Notes under the pieces: model-generated
The model's input: the letters and a program-made list of their open reading frames with translations, nothing else
Databases searched by the model: none
What the model was told of the DNA's origin: nothing
Shown here: positions 1-8,324 of the stretch, piece by piece
Position numbering within the stretch: the first letter of the stretch is position 1
Layout: each line of letters begins with the position of its first letter
Translations under genes and position numbers: made by a program
From: Nocardioides salarius
Lineage (GTDB): Bacteria > Actinomycetota > Actinomycetes > Propionibacteriales > Nocardioidaceae
Assembly (NCBI RefSeq): GCF_016907435.1
Contig: NZ_JAFBBZ010000001.1
Coordinates: 744,001-808,000, forward strand
Direction: 5' to 3'
Length of the DNA stretch: 64,000 bases

Positions 1-2711
1 ACCGAGCTGACCAGCTCCTCGTGGTCACGGGCCAGGTCGCGCAGCCGTGACCGCACCTCGCGCAGCCCCTCCTCGCGCTCGCGCCGGGCCTCCTCGACCG
101 CCGCGCGGTCGTCGGCCGCCAGCTGCACCGAGACCTCGAGCCTCGCCAGGGCCCAGGCCACCGCCGTGGCGACCGCCTCGGCGGCCCGGCCCTCGCGCAG
201 CAGCCGGTCGCGGCGCTCCGCGGCCCGGGCCCGCTGCTCGCGCTCCTTGGCAGCCGCCCGCAGCAGCGAGTCGGCCCGCCCGTGCACCGCTCGCGCGCGC
301 TCCTCGGCGGTGCGCAGCGCCAACCGGGCGTCCATCTCGGCCTGGCGCGCGGCGCGGGAGGCCTCGACCAGGCGCTCGCGCTCGGCGGTGTCGGGCTCCT
401 CCTCGGGAGCCTCCTGCGCCCGGGCGAGCCGCGCCTCGAGGTCGGCCAGACCGGCGACGGCATCGACGCTCGCCTGCTCGGCCCGGGCGATCGCCTGCTC
501 GACGCGCTCGGCCTCGGCGCGAGCCGACCGGGCCTGGGAGCCGTGCTGGCCGAGCTCCTCGGCGACGGCCGCCAGCGTCGCGTCGGACTCGTGCAGCCGC
601 GCCAGCGCGACGTCGACACGCTGTTGGACGTCGTGGCGGCGCGCCTCGAGCCGCGAGGTCTCGAAGCCGGCCCGCTCGCTGGCCGCGACCGCCTCCGCCA
701 GCGCCGCCGCGGCCTCGTCGACCGCGGCCTGCACCTCGATCAGGCTGGGTTGCGCGCTGGAGCCACCGGCCACCAGGTGCGCCCCGACCACGTCGCCCTC
801 GCGGGTGACGGCGCCGAGCGCCGGGTCGGCCCCGACGAGGCGGCGCGCGGTGGCCAGGTCGTCGACGACGGCGACGCGGTCGAGGAGCCGGGTCAGCGCG
901 GGCCGGAGGCCGGGTGGGCAGTCCAGCACCTCGACGGCGTACGCCGCTCCCGCGGGCAGGTCGGGCCAGCCCTCGGGCCCGGGCAGCCCGGGGCCGTCGG
1001 CGAGCAGCATGGCGGCGCGACCCAGGTCGTCGCTCTTGAGCCGCTCCACCGCGGCCAGGGCGTCGTCGGCGCCCCCGACGGCCAGGGCGTCGGCGTGCGG
1101 GCCGAGCGCCGCCGCGACGGCCGCCTCGTAGCCGGGGCGCACGGTCAGCAGCGAGGCGAGCGAGCCCAGCAGACCGGCGACCTGGTCGCTGCCGAGCAGC
1201 GCCCCGGCTCCGTCCTTGCGGTTCAGCCCCATCTCCAGCGCATCCTTGCGGGCGGCCAGCGTGTGCCGGTCGCGGTCGGCGGCCTGCGCGCGTTCGCGCA
1301 CCTGCGCCAGCAGGGCCTCGACCTCGTCGAGCTCGTCGACCGCCTGCTCGTGCTCGGCGTCGAGGCCCTCCTCCCCCGCGTCGAGGCCCGCGACCCTGGT
1401 CTCCAGGGCGGTGAACGCCTTCTGGGCGCGCTCGGCCCGCTCGAGGGCCTCCTCGCGACTGTGCCGCAACCGCCCGACCTCCTCGTCGGCCGCGGCAGCA
1501 CGCGACCTGAGCGCGTTGACCTGGCCGTGCAGGCGCGCGAGACCCTCACGCCGGTCGGCGGCGGCACGCTGCAGCGCCGCGATGCGCCGTTCCTCCTCGG
1601 CGGCGGCGTCCTCGGCGGCCTTGCGCGCCGTGACGGCCTGCTCGAGGCCCGTGCGACGGGTGTCGACCTCGGCGCCGGTGCGCTGCTCCTGCTCGCGGGC
1701 CCGGGCGGCCTCGGCCTCCAGGTCGGCCGGGTCGCGCCCGCTCGCCGTCTCGACCTCGGTGGAGGCCGCGGCGTTGCGCACCCGCTCGGCCGCCAGCGAC
1801 TGGGTGCCGCGCAGCCGTTCGCGCAGGCCGGTCAGTGCGTACCAGGTGTCCTGGGCCGCCGCGAGCACCGGCAGGTCCTCGCGCAGCGCCGCCTCCAGCG
1901 CGCCCTCCAGCTCGCGGGCCTGCGCGGTGGCCTTCTCGACCTCCTCGCGGCGTTGCAGCAGCACCGACTCGTCGGCCATCTCCTGCTCCAGCGTGGTGCG
2001 CGCGGCGACCAGGTCGTCGGCCAGCAGCCGGGCCCGGGCGTCGCGCACGTCGGCCTGCACCGTGGCGGCGCGCCGTGCCACCTCGGCCTGGCGTCCCAGC
2101 GGCTTGAGCTGTCGGCGGATCTCGCTGAGCAGGTCGTTGAGCCGGTGCAGGTTGCCGTCGGTGGAGTCGAGCTTGCGCAGCGCCTTCTCCTTGCGCTTGC
2201 GGTGCTTGAGGACCCCGGCGGCCTCCTCGATGAAGCCGCGCCGGTCCTCGGGCGTGGCGTGCAGGATCTGGTCGAGCTGCCCCTGGCCGACGATGACGTG
2301 CATCTCGCGCCCGATGCCCGAGTCGCTGAGCAGCTCCTGGACGTCGAGCAGGCGGCAGGTCTGGCCGTTGATGGCGTACTCCGAGCCCCCGGAGCGGAAC
2401 ATCGTGCGGCTGATCGTGACCTCGGCGTACTCGATCGGGAGGGCGCCGTCGGTGTTGTCGATGGTCAGCAGCACCTCGGCACGGCCCAGGGGCGGGCGGC
2501 CGGAGGTGCCGGCGAAGATGACGTCGTCCATCTTGCCGCCGCGCAGGCTCTTGGCGCTTGCCTCGCCCATCACCCAGGCCAGCGCGTCGACCACGTTGGA
2601 CTTGCCCGAGCCGTTGGGGCCCACGATGCAGGTGATGCCCGGCTCGAGCTGCAGGGTCGTCGAGGAGGCGAAGGACTTGAACCCTTTGAGGGTCAGGCTC
2701 TTCAGGTACAA
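1..2711 (-). CDS. smc: Chromosome segregation ATPase SMC (3' part cut by window edge)
   Basis: SMC forms the ATP-driven ring that with ScpA/ScpB compacts and separates the chromosome. About 903 N-terminal residues are present of the usual ~1180. The N-terminal head begins YLKSLTLKGFKSFAS and carries a Walker A (GPNGSGKS, residues 31-38); the motif GQGQLDQILHATPEDRRG follows. A long charged coiled coil comes next, then a hinge-like globular segment (roughly residues 515-650, containing LLGSLASLLTVRPGYEAAV) and the start of the returning coiled coil. The C-terminal head lies left of the window. The start is a TTG at 2711 with GGAAGG upstream; no better start exists because the family's N-terminus begins exactly there. 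The gene lies 33 bp downstream of the LVIVD protein on the same strand. Identity is certain. Confidence 0.96.
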   Translation of the reverse strand, partial: MYLKSLTLKGFKSFASSTTLQLEPGITCIVGPNGSGKSNVVDALAWVMGEASAKSLRGGKMDDVIFAGTSGRPPLGRAEVLLTIDNTDGALPIEYAEVTISRTMFRSGGSEYAINGQTCRLLDVQELLSDSGIGREMHVIVGQGQLDQILHATPEDRRGFIEEAAGVLKHRKRKEKALRKLDSTDGNLHRLNDLLSEIRRQLKPLGRQAEVARRAATVQADVRDARARLLADDLVAARTTLEQEMADESVLLQRREEVEKATAQARELEGALEAALREDLPVLAAAQDTWYALTGLRERLRGTQSLAAERVRNAAASTEVETASGRDPADLEAEAARAREQEQRTGAEVDTRRTGLEQAVTARKAAEDAAAEEERRIAALQRAAADRREGLARLHGQVNALRSRAAAADEEVGRLRHSREEALERAERAQKAFTALETRVAGLDAGEEGLDAEHEQAVDELDEVEALLAQVRERAQAADRDRHTLAARKDALEMGLNRKDGAGALLGSDQVAGLLGSLASLLTVRPGYEAAVAAALGPHADALAVGGADDALAAVERLKSDDLGRAAMLLADGPGLPGPEGWPDLPAGAAYAVEVLDCPPGLRPALTRLLDRVAVVDDLATARRLVGADPALGAVTREGDVVGAHLVAGGSSAQPSLIEVQAAVDEAAAALAEAVAASERAGFETSRLEARRHDVQQRVDVALARLHESDATLAAVAEELGQHGSQARSARAEAERVEQAIARAEQASVDAVAGLADLEARLARAQEAPEEEPDTAERERLVEASRAARQAEMDARLALRTAEERARAVHGRADSLLRAAAKEREQRARAAERRDRLLREGRAAEAVATAVAWALARLEVSVQLAADDRAAVEEARREREEGLREVRSRLRDLARDHEELVSS

Positions 2712-2744
2712 CGCAGGGGCCCTTCCGCCGAGGTGGGCCTCAGG

Positions 2745-4271
2745 CTACCCCTGGGCGCGCCGGCGCCGCAGGAGCAGCGCGCCGGCCGTCGCGGCCCCGA
2801 CGAGACCCAGCGGCAGGGCGTTCGCGGCGGCCCGGTCGGAGACCGAGACCCCGGCGGTGGCCGCGGTGGGCGGCTCGGCGCCCCGGCCGTCGCCCGGCAC
2901 GTCGACGGCGTACACGTCGAGACCGCGCACCAGGTCGATGCTGTAGACCAGGTTGGTGCGCTCGTCGGTACGGCGGCCGCGGGCGTCGTAGACCGGCGCC
3001 CACATGGCGTCCCAGACCTCCGAGAGGCCCCACACGGCATGGGCGTGGGTGCGGATGCGACGCGGGTCGCTGACGTCGAGCACCTGGGTGCCGCCGCCGT
3101 AGAAGCCGGCCGCGACCAGGCCGCCGGGGCGGTAGTCGAACCAGTGCGAGGAGCAGAACGCGCCCCGGGGCAGCGGGAACGTGCCGAGGTCGGAGAGCTC
3201 GACCTTGTCGAGCGGCACGATCCGCCCCGGCTTGCCGTTGAGCCGCTTGACCCACCAGGTCTGGAACGAGCCGGCCAGCGAGCAGTCGGTCTGCTCGTAG
3301 TCCTCCTCGGTCACCAGCAGCACGTTGCCTCGGCGCAGCGAGGGCTTGCGGCCGGGCTTGAACCGCTCGGCGTGCGGGCGGAAGGCGTTGTGCAGGATGA
3401 AGTCGTTCCAGCCCTCGTGGTCGGGGTCGACGCCCTGGCCGGCCTTGCCGGTGGTGGTCAGCACCCGCGGGCGGCGCGGCTTCGAGACGTCCCACATCGA
3501 GGCGCCGTTCCAGCCGGTGTGGGTGCCGATGCCGGCTGCGTCGAAGTTCCACTTGTGCCCGCCCGTGGGCGTCGCGAAGGGCTGCACGCCGGGCGTGGAG
3601 CGGTCGGAGTCGACCTCGACCGGGTTCTCGAGGTCGCGCAGGTCGAAGATCGAGAACGTGGAGCGTCCGCCGGCGGAGTAGGCGTAGCGGCACCTGGTGT
3701 CGTCGACGCAGGCCACGGTGTGCGTCGAGGTCGTGCCCGGGGCCCGCGAGAGCACGGTGGGCGTGGCCGGGTCGGTCACGTCGACGACCACGAGCTCGCC
3801 GCCACCGACGTTGACGTGCTCGATGTCGCCGGGCGAGGCCTGCACGAGGTCGACGCCGACCAGCGCGAAGCGGCGGGTGCCGTCGCCGGTGCGGCGTTCT
3901 CCGCAGGTCATCGCCTCGTTCTCGAACATCACGCTGGGCAGCACGCCGGTGAGCTCGGGTCGGGCGGGGTCGGAGACGTCGAAGACCCGCAGGGAGTCCA
4001 GGCCGCTGGTCACGAAGAGCGGCGCGGTGGCGGTGAAGCAGCCGGAGATGCCGACCTGGCCGGGGTCGCTGTCGACCTGGGCGATGTTCCGGCTCGAGAC
4101 CAGCGAGGCGGTCGTGCCGGGCTGGGCGGCGGCCCGCTCGAGCATCTGGCGCCGGACCTCGCCAGGGTCGCCGGGGCCCCCGGCCAGGGCCGGGGCGGTG
4201 ATGCCGAGGGAGGTCAGCGCGAGGGCGGCGGCGCAGAGCACGCCGGGGAGGAGCCGGGGACGACGGGTCAT
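2745..4271 (-). CDS. Exported LVIVD-repeat / beta-propeller-like protein
   Basis: This 508-residue secreted protein has no assigned enzymatic function. It opens with a signal peptide (MTRRPRLLPGVLCAAALAL, cleavage probably near APALAGG) and ends with a hydrophobic helix followed by RRRRAQG, so it is probably held at the outer face of the membrane. The body carries repeated segments such as DSLRVFDVSDPARPELTG, VVVDVTDPATPTVL, FSIFDLRDLENPVEV and VLDVSDPRRIRT, which match the LVIVD-type strand repeats expected to fold as a propeller. There is no true LPXTG motif. I chose the ATG at 4271 because it places the signal peptide at the N-terminus; longer versions add a non-hydrophobic arginine-rich leader. 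Its closeness to smc does not suggest a shared function. Confidence 0.8.
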   Translation of the reverse strand: MTRRPRLLPGVLCAAALALTSLGITAPALAGGPGDPGEVRRQMLERAAAQPGTTASLVSSRNIAQVDSDPGQVGISGCFTATAPLFVTSGLDSLRVFDVSDPARPELTGVLPSVMFENEAMTCGERRTGDGTRRFALVGVDLVQASPGDIEHVNVGGGELVVVDVTDPATPTVLSRAPGTTSTHTVACVDDTRCRYAYSAGGRSTFSIFDLRDLENPVEVDSDRSTPGVQPFATPTGGHKWNFDAAGIGTHTGWNGASMWDVSKPRRPRVLTTTGKAGQGVDPDHEGWNDFILHNAFRPHAERFKPGRKPSLRRGNVLLVTEEDYEQTDCSLAGSFQTWWVKRLNGKPGRIVPLDKVELSDLGTFPLPRGAFCSSHWFDYRPGGLVAAGFYGGGTQVLDVSDPRRIRTHAHAVWGLSEVWDAMWAPVYDARGRRTDERTNLVYSIDLVRGLDVYAVDVPGDGRGAEPPTAATAGVSVSDRAAANALPLGLVGAATAGALLLRRRRAQG

Positions 4272-4323
4272 GTCGACCCAACGACCAGGGGGCCCCGCGG
4301 TCACGGCGCCGCGCGGGTCGCGC

Positions 4324-4542
4324 TCAGGCGGGCTGCATCTCCTGCAGGTCCTGCATCTCCTCGCGCAGTCCCTGCTCGGCAAGGTGCTCGGCCACCTGGG
4401 CGCTGAGCCGGTCGTTCTCCGCGCACAGGCGCAGGACGAGGGCCTCGAGCTCGCCGACACGCGCCCGCAGGCGGGCGTTGTCGGCGCTGAGGCGGGGGTC
4501 GAGCAGGTCGCTGCTGCGGTAGCCGATCAGCGCCTTGGCCAT
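4324..4542 (-). CDS. Small coiled-coil protein, function unknown
   Basis: This 72-residue protein begins MAKALIGYRSSDLLDPRLS. From about residue 20 it forms one leucine-rich heptad helix (ADNARLRARVGELEALVLRL, then AENDRLSAQVAEHL), so a dimeric coiled coil is likely. The ending EEMQDLQEMQPA is acidic. The ATG at 4542 has a GGAG 8-9 nt upstream; extending to the ATG at 4617 would add an arginine-rich leader that runs through a palindrome and is less likely. It sits between the LVIVD protein and mutM on the same strand. I recognise it only as a type of small actinobacterial helical protein and assign no function. Confidence 0.7.
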   Translation of the reverse strand: MAKALIGYRSSDLLDPRLSADNARLRARVGELEALVLRLCAENDRLSAQVAEHLAEQGLREEMQDLQEMQPA

Positions 4543-4578
4543 GGGGGTCACTCCAGTGCGGGTGGGAAGTAGGGGGCG

Positions 4579-4600
4579 GGTCCGGACATGCGTCCGGACC
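4579..4600. promoter_or_regulatory. Palindrome upstream of the small coiled-coil gene
   Basis: Perfect 9-bp arms GGTCCGGAC / GTCCGGACC flank a 4-bp centre (ATGC). The centre lies about 47 bp upstream of the ATG at 4542, where an operator would be expected. The half-site GTCCGGAC is itself self-complementary. A dimeric repressor site or a short hairpin are both possible; no matching regulator is encoded nearby. Confidence 0.4.
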
Positions 4601-4632
4601 GTCTTCAAGAGTCCCACCAGGCGCCCCCGGGG

Positions 4633-5520
4633 TCAATCGGGCGGGGCGACCACGGGGGCGGGCACCCGCCGGCGCCGCGGCGCCGGCTGGCAGCGCGGGC
4701 AGAAGTAGGAGGAGCGGTTCATGAAGGCGATCCGGCGGATGGGGGTCCCGCAGCGGTCGCAGGGCTCGTCGGCGCGCCCGTAGGCGTGCAGCGAGCGGTC
4801 GAAGTACCCGGACTCGCCGTTGACGTTGACGTAGAGGGCGTCGAAGGACGTGCCGCCCTGGGCGAGCGCGTCGCGCATGACGTCGCGGGTGTGCCCGAGC
4901 AGTGCGAGCACCTGGGCCCGGCTCAGCCGCTCCCCCGGTCGCTCGCCGTGGATGCCGGCGCGCCACAGGGCCTCGTCGGCGTAGATGTTGCCGACGCCCG
5001 AGACCAGGTTCTGGTCGAGCAGCTGCCGCTTGATCCCGGACGCGCGCCGGCGCACCCGCGTGGCGAGCTCGTCGTCGTCGAAGAGCGGGTCGAGGGGGTC
5101 GCGCGCGATGTGCGCGATCTCGGGCGGCAGCTCGGCTCCCCCGGTGGAGATCGACAGGCCTCCGAACATCCGCTGGTCGACGAAGTGCAGGTGCCGGGAG
5201 TCGGCGGCGCCGTCGAGGCGGATGCGCACCCGCAGGTGCTTCTGCGCCACCGCGCCCGCCGGCTGCACGAGCATCTGGCCGCTCATCCCCAGGTGGGCCA
5301 GCAGGGCGTCGCCGTCGTCGAGCGGCAGCCACAGGTACTTGCCGCGGCGCCGGGCGCCGGTGATGGTGCGCCCGGTCAGGGCCGCGGCGAACCCCTCGGG
5401 CCCGCGCTCGTCGCGGCGCACCGGACGCGGGTGCAGCACGTCGACGCCGGTGACCCGCGCGCCCACGACGTGGCGCTCGAGCCCGGCGCGCACCACCTCG
5501 ACCTCGGGGAGCTCGGGCAC
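4633..5520 (-). CDS. mutM: Formamidopyrimidine-DNA glycosylase
   Basis: This bifunctional base-excision repair enzyme removes 8-oxoguanine and formamidopyrimidines and nicks the abasic site. The 295 residues start [20 protein letters not shown], with the catalytic Pro2 and Glu3. A conserved lysine sits in [11 protein letters not shown]. The H2TH region includes [29 protein letters not shown] and is followed by the zinc finger CDRC-x16-CPRC near the C-terminus. Length and motifs match the family. It ends 90 bp upstream of the small coiled-coil gene and begins 6 bp after rnc, so it is the last gene of an rpmF-rnc-mutM run. Confidence 0.95.
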   Translation of the reverse strand: MPELPEVEVVRAGLERHVVGARVTGVDVLHPRPVRRDERGPEGFAAALTGRTITGARRRGKYLWLPLDDGDALLAHLGMSGQMLVQPAGAVAQKHLRVRIRLDGAADSRHLHFVDQRMFGGLSISTGGAELPPEIAHIARDPLDPLFDDDELATRVRRRASGIKRQLLDQNLVSGVGNIYADEALWRAGIHGERPGERLSRAQVLALLGHTRDVMRDALAQGGTSFDALYVNVNGESGYFDRSLHAYGRADEPCDRCGTPIRRIAFMNRSSYFCPRCQPAPRRRRVPAPVVAPPD

Positions 5521-5526
5521 CGGTGC

Positions 5527-6396
5527 CTACGAGCCGCCGGTGCCGGTGCCGGACTTGCCCGCGGCGGCGTTGCCGGCGGCGGCCTCGGCCGCGGTCTCGG
5601 CGGGGTCGGTGACACCGAGGCGGTCGGCGATCTCGCCGTACGCCGTCTCGGCGGCGGCCTGCTCGGCCTCCTTCTTCGACCGGCCGGTGCCGTTGCCGTA
5701 GAGGTCGTCGCCCACGCGGACCTGGGCGGTGAAGGTCTTCTGGTGGTCCGGGCCGCTGTCCTCGATGACGTACTCGGGGACGCCCAGGCCGTGCTCGGCC
5801 GAGAGCTCCTGCAGCGAGGTCTTCCAGTCGAGGCCGGCACCGAGCGCCGAGGCGGCCTCGATCAGCGGGTCGAAGAGGCGGTGCACCACCGCGGCGGAGT
5901 TCTCGATGCCTCCGCCGGAGAGGTGCACGGCCCCGATGACCGCCTCGACGGTGTCGGAGAGGATGGAGGCCTTGTTGCGCCCACCCGTGCTCTCCTCGCC
6001 ACGACCGAGCTTGACGTGCTCGCCCAGGCCGATGCCGCGACCGACCCCGGCCAGCGCGCGGGCGTTGACCACGGCGGCCCGCAGCTTGGCCAACCGGCCC
6101 TCGGAGAGGTCCGGGTGGGTCAGGTACAGCGTCTCGGTCACGACGACGCCGAGCACCGAGTCGCCCAGGAACTCCAGGCGCTCGTTGGTCGGCAGGCCGC
6201 CGTTCTCGTAGGCGAAGGACCGGTGCGTGAGCGCGCGGTCCAGCAGCTCGGGGTCCAGCTGCGGATCCCCGAGCGCTGCTCGCAGCTCGGCGTAGTCGTT
6301 CAGGGCGTCAGCGGTCTCAGAGGACCTGACGACGGTCGGCCTTGGCGCCGTACTGGCCGCACGCGCCGCACGCGCGGTGCGGGAGGTGCTTGGCAC
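5527..6396 (-). CDS. rnc: Ribonuclease III (start uncertain)
   Basis: RNase III cleaves double-stranded RNA, processing rRNA precursors and structured mRNAs. The catalytic signature [13 protein letters not shown] is clear, as is the second acidic motif in [17 protein letters not shown]-terminal dsRNA-binding domain follows ([20 protein letters not shown] through [19 protein letters not shown]) with a Gly/Ala-rich tail. The start is a problem: the only ATG/GTG/TTG in frame upstream of the domain is the ATG at 6396, which overlaps rpmF by about 80 nt and adds an Arg/Ala-rich leader. Family alignment would instead place the start near [12 protein letters not shown], where the codon at 6303 is CTG. 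The coordinates use the ATG; the true start may be 6303. Confidence 0.9.
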   Translation of the reverse strand: MPSTSRTARAARAASTAPRPTVVRSSETADALNDYAELRAALGDPQLDPELLDRALTHRSFAYENGGLPTNERLEFLGDSVLGVVVTETLYLTHPDLSEGRLAKLRAAVVNARALAGVGRGIGLGEHVKLGRGEESTGGRNKASILSDTVEAVIGAVHLSGGGIENSAAVVHRLFDPLIEAASALGAGLDWKTSLQELSAEHGLGVPEYVIEDSGPDHQKTFTAQVRVGDDLYGNGTGRSKKEAEQAAAETAYGEIADRLGVTDPAETAAEAAAGNAAAGKSGTGTGGS

Positions 6397-6502
6397 CGCA
6401 CGCGGGGTTCGCGCAGGTCACCAGGGTCGGGGCCGTGGCCTTCCAGGCCGAGCGACGGTGACGGGTGTTGCTGCGCGACATCTTCCGCTTCGGGACAGCC
6501 AC
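6317..6502 (-). CDS. rpmF: 50S ribosomal protein L32
   Basis: This 61-residue L32 starts [20 protein letters not shown] and has a zinc ribbon of four cysteines ([20 protein letters not shown]). The GTG at 6502 has a GAGGAG about 8 nt upstream and gives the canonical N-terminus. It lies 65 bp downstream of the DUF177 gene, the usual yceD-rpmF pairing, and runs into rnc. Confidence 0.96.
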   Translation of the reverse strand: MAVPKRKMSRSNTRHRRSAWKATAPTLVTCANPACGAKHLPHRACGACGQYGAKADRRQVL

Positions 6503-6567
6503 TGTTTTCTCCTCGTTGCGAGGCCGGGATCGCTCCACGGCCTGGGGTGGTCTTGCTGGTGGGTCTG

Positions 6568-7146
6568 CTACTTCTCGTCCGGCTCGTCCTGCGCCAGGGC
6601 GGCCAGGCCGGCCCAGCGCGGGTCGATCGGTTCGTCGTGACCGTGGTCGGGGTCCCCGGCCAGTCGCGCCCCGCACTCGGGGCACAGACCGGGGCAGTCC
6701 TCGGTGCACAGGGGCTGGAACGGCAGCGTGAGCACCACCGCGTCCCTCAGCTGGGGCTCGAGGTCGAGAAGGTCGTCCTCGAGCCGGCTGACCTCGTCGT
6801 CCTCGTCGTGGGAGGTCTGGTGCTCGGCGTAGACGTACAGCTCCTGGAAGGGGACCTCGACGTCGTCGTGGATCTCCTCCAGGCACCGTGCGCACTCACC
6901 GACGAGCCCGGCTCGCGCCGTGCCCGTGACCAGGACTCCCTCCATGACCGCCTCGAGCCGCAGGTCGATGTCGACCGGCGAGCCCTCGGGGACAAGGAGG
7001 ACGTCGATGCCCAGATCCGCCGGCGCCGGCACCGACAGCGTCACCTCACGCTGGGACCCCGGGCGACGGCCGAGCTCGCGGGTGTCGAGCACGAGCGGCG
7101 CTCTCGGGTCCAGGCTGGTCAGGGGATCACTTCCGGGTCCGGGCAC
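6568..7146 (-). CDS. YceD/DUF177 family protein
   Basis: DUF177 proteins occur next to rpmF across bacteria; a link to 23S rRNA or L32 assembly is suspected, but the biochemical role is not settled here. The 192-residue product contains APLVLDTRELGRRPGSQREV, the core AVMEGVLVTGTARAGLVGEC-ARCLEE, and a C-terminal cysteine cluster CTEDCPGLCPECGARL, suggesting metal binding. I chose the GTG at 7146 (VPGPGSDPL) because it leaves about 20 residues before the conserved VLDTRELG, as in relatives. A GTG at the valine of VLDTREL is an alternative. Confidence 0.85.
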   Translation of the reverse strand: MPGPGSDPLTSLDPRAPLVLDTRELGRRPGSQREVTLSVPAPADLGIDVLLVPEGSPVDIDLRLEAVMEGVLVTGTARAGLVGECARCLEEIHDDVEVPFQELYVYAEHQTSHDEDDEVSRLEDDLLDLEPQLRDAVVLTLPFQPLCTEDCPGLCPECGARLAGDPDHGHDEPIDPRWAGLAALAQDEPDEK

Positions 7147-7204
7147 GAACAGATCAGCGGGAAGCGTAGCCCTCGGGGGAACGCCGGGGCAAAACGCGCC
7201 GCCC

Positions 7205-7690
7205 TCATCCGCGCTGCTCCGCGATGCGTGCGGTGAGCCGCGCGTGCACGAAGTCGGGCACCAGCGTCGAGACGTCGCCACCGAAGGTCGCGACCTCCTT
7301 GACCAGGCTCGAGGCCAGGAAGGAGTACTCGGGGCTGGTGGGCACGAAGACGGTCTCCACCTCGGTCAGCGAGGAGTTCATCTGCGCCATCTGCAGCTCG
7401 TAGTCGAAGTCGCTCACCGCGCGCAGGCCCTTGACGATGGCGTGGATGCCGTGCTCGGCGCAGTAGTCGGTGAGCAGGCCCTTGAAGCCGTCGACGCGCA
7501 CGTTGTCGAAGTCGGCGCAGGCCTCGGTGAGCATGGCCATCCGCTCCTCGGGCGAGAACATCCGGTTCTTGGACTTGTTCACCCCGACCGCGACGACGAC
7601 CTCGTCGAAGAGCGAGGCCGCTCGCCGCACGATGTCGATGTGCCCGTTGGTGACGGGGTCGAAGGACCCCGGGCAGACGGCTCGACGCAC
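7205..7690 (-). CDS. coaD: Phosphopantetheine adenylyltransferase
   Basis: CoaD transfers AMP from ATP to 4'-phosphopantetheine, the penultimate step of coenzyme A synthesis. The 161-residue sequence has the nucleotidyltransferase motif CPGSFDPVTNGHIDIV at the N-terminus, GVNKSKNRMFSPEER, VKGLRAVSDFDYE and the C-terminal YSFLASSLVKEVA. The GTG at 7690 overlaps the TAG stop of rsmD by one base (TAGTG), so the two genes are translationally coupled. The rsmD-coaD order is a standard bacterial arrangement. Confidence 0.96.
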   Translation of the reverse strand: MRRAVCPGSFDPVTNGHIDIVRRAASLFDEVVVAVGVNKSKNRMFSPEERMAMLTEACADFDNVRVDGFKGLLTDYCAEHGIHAIVKGLRAVSDFDYELQMAQMNSSLTEVETVFVPTSPEYSFLASSLVKEVATFGGDVSTLVPDFVHARLTARIAEQRG

Positions 7691-8313
7691 TACTGCTCCC
7701 CCGCTCCTGGTGCCGGTGCGACCGGCTCGGCTGCTGTCTCCCCGGGCTCGTCCACGGGCGCGTGGGCCGACCACAGGGTCGTCTCACCGTACTTGCGCGA
7801 GCGGACCTCGACGAAGCCGGCCGGGAACGCCGGCTCGGGGCTGCGTCGCGACCGCTCCACGACGACCAGCGCGTCGGGCACCAGCCAGCCCTGCGAGACC
7901 AGTGCGGCGAGGTCGGCGGCCAGGTCCTCCTCCGACAGCGGGTAGGGCGGGTCCATGAAGACCACGTCGTACGGCGCGACGGGCGCCCGGCCCAGCGTCG
8001 CCGCCACCGGCGCCGCGAGCACCTCGGCGCGGGGGAAGCCGAGGGTGCGCGCGTTGGTCGCGATCAGCCCGGCGGTGCGCCGGTCGGACTCGACCAGCGT
8101 CGCCACCCCGGCCCCGCGCGAGAGCGCCTCGAGGCCGACCGCGCCCGAGCCGGCGTACAGGTCGAGGAAGCGCAGCCCGTCGAGCGAGCCGGTCGCGGCC
8201 TCGATGGAGGAGAACAGTGCCTCCCGGACCCGGTCGGCGGTGGGCCGGGTAGCGGTGCCGGGCGGGGTGCTCAGGCGGCGTCCGCCGGCGCTGCCGCCGA
8301 TGATGCGCGTCAT
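7690..8313 (-). CDS. rsmD: 16S rRNA (guanine966-N2)-methyltransferase
   Basis: RsmD methylates G966 of 16S rRNA during 30S assembly, using S-adenosylmethionine. The 207-residue protein starts MTRIIGGSAGGRRLSTPPG. It has the SAM-binding loop LDLYAGSGAVGLEALSRGA and the catalytic motif VVFMDPPYPL. A low-complexity acidic tail (DEPGETAAEPVAPAPGAGEQ) follows the domain. The ATG at 8313 lies 11 bp after the recG stop. Confidence 0.94.
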   Translation of the reverse strand: MTRIIGGSAGGRRLSTPPGTATRPTADRVREALFSSIEAATGSLDGLRFLDLYAGSGAVGLEALSRGAGVATLVESDRRTAGLIATNARTLGFPRAEVLAAPVAATLGRAPVAPYDVVFMDPPYPLSEEDLAADLAALVSQGWLVPDALVVVERSRRSPEPAFPAGFVEVRSRKYGETTLWSAHAPVDEPGETAAEPVAPAPGAGEQ

Positions 8314-8324
8314 GGGGCGCGATC

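Noticed and set aside
282..4406. A 1374-codon open frame on the plus strand
   Set aside because: It lies antisense to smc and the LVIVD gene, has Gly/Arg/Val-rich composition with no domain, and arises from high GC in the antisense frame.
4588..7236. A long plus-strand open frame over mutM, rnc, rpmF and DUF177
   Set aside because: Antisense shadow of four well-supported genes; no recognisable motif.
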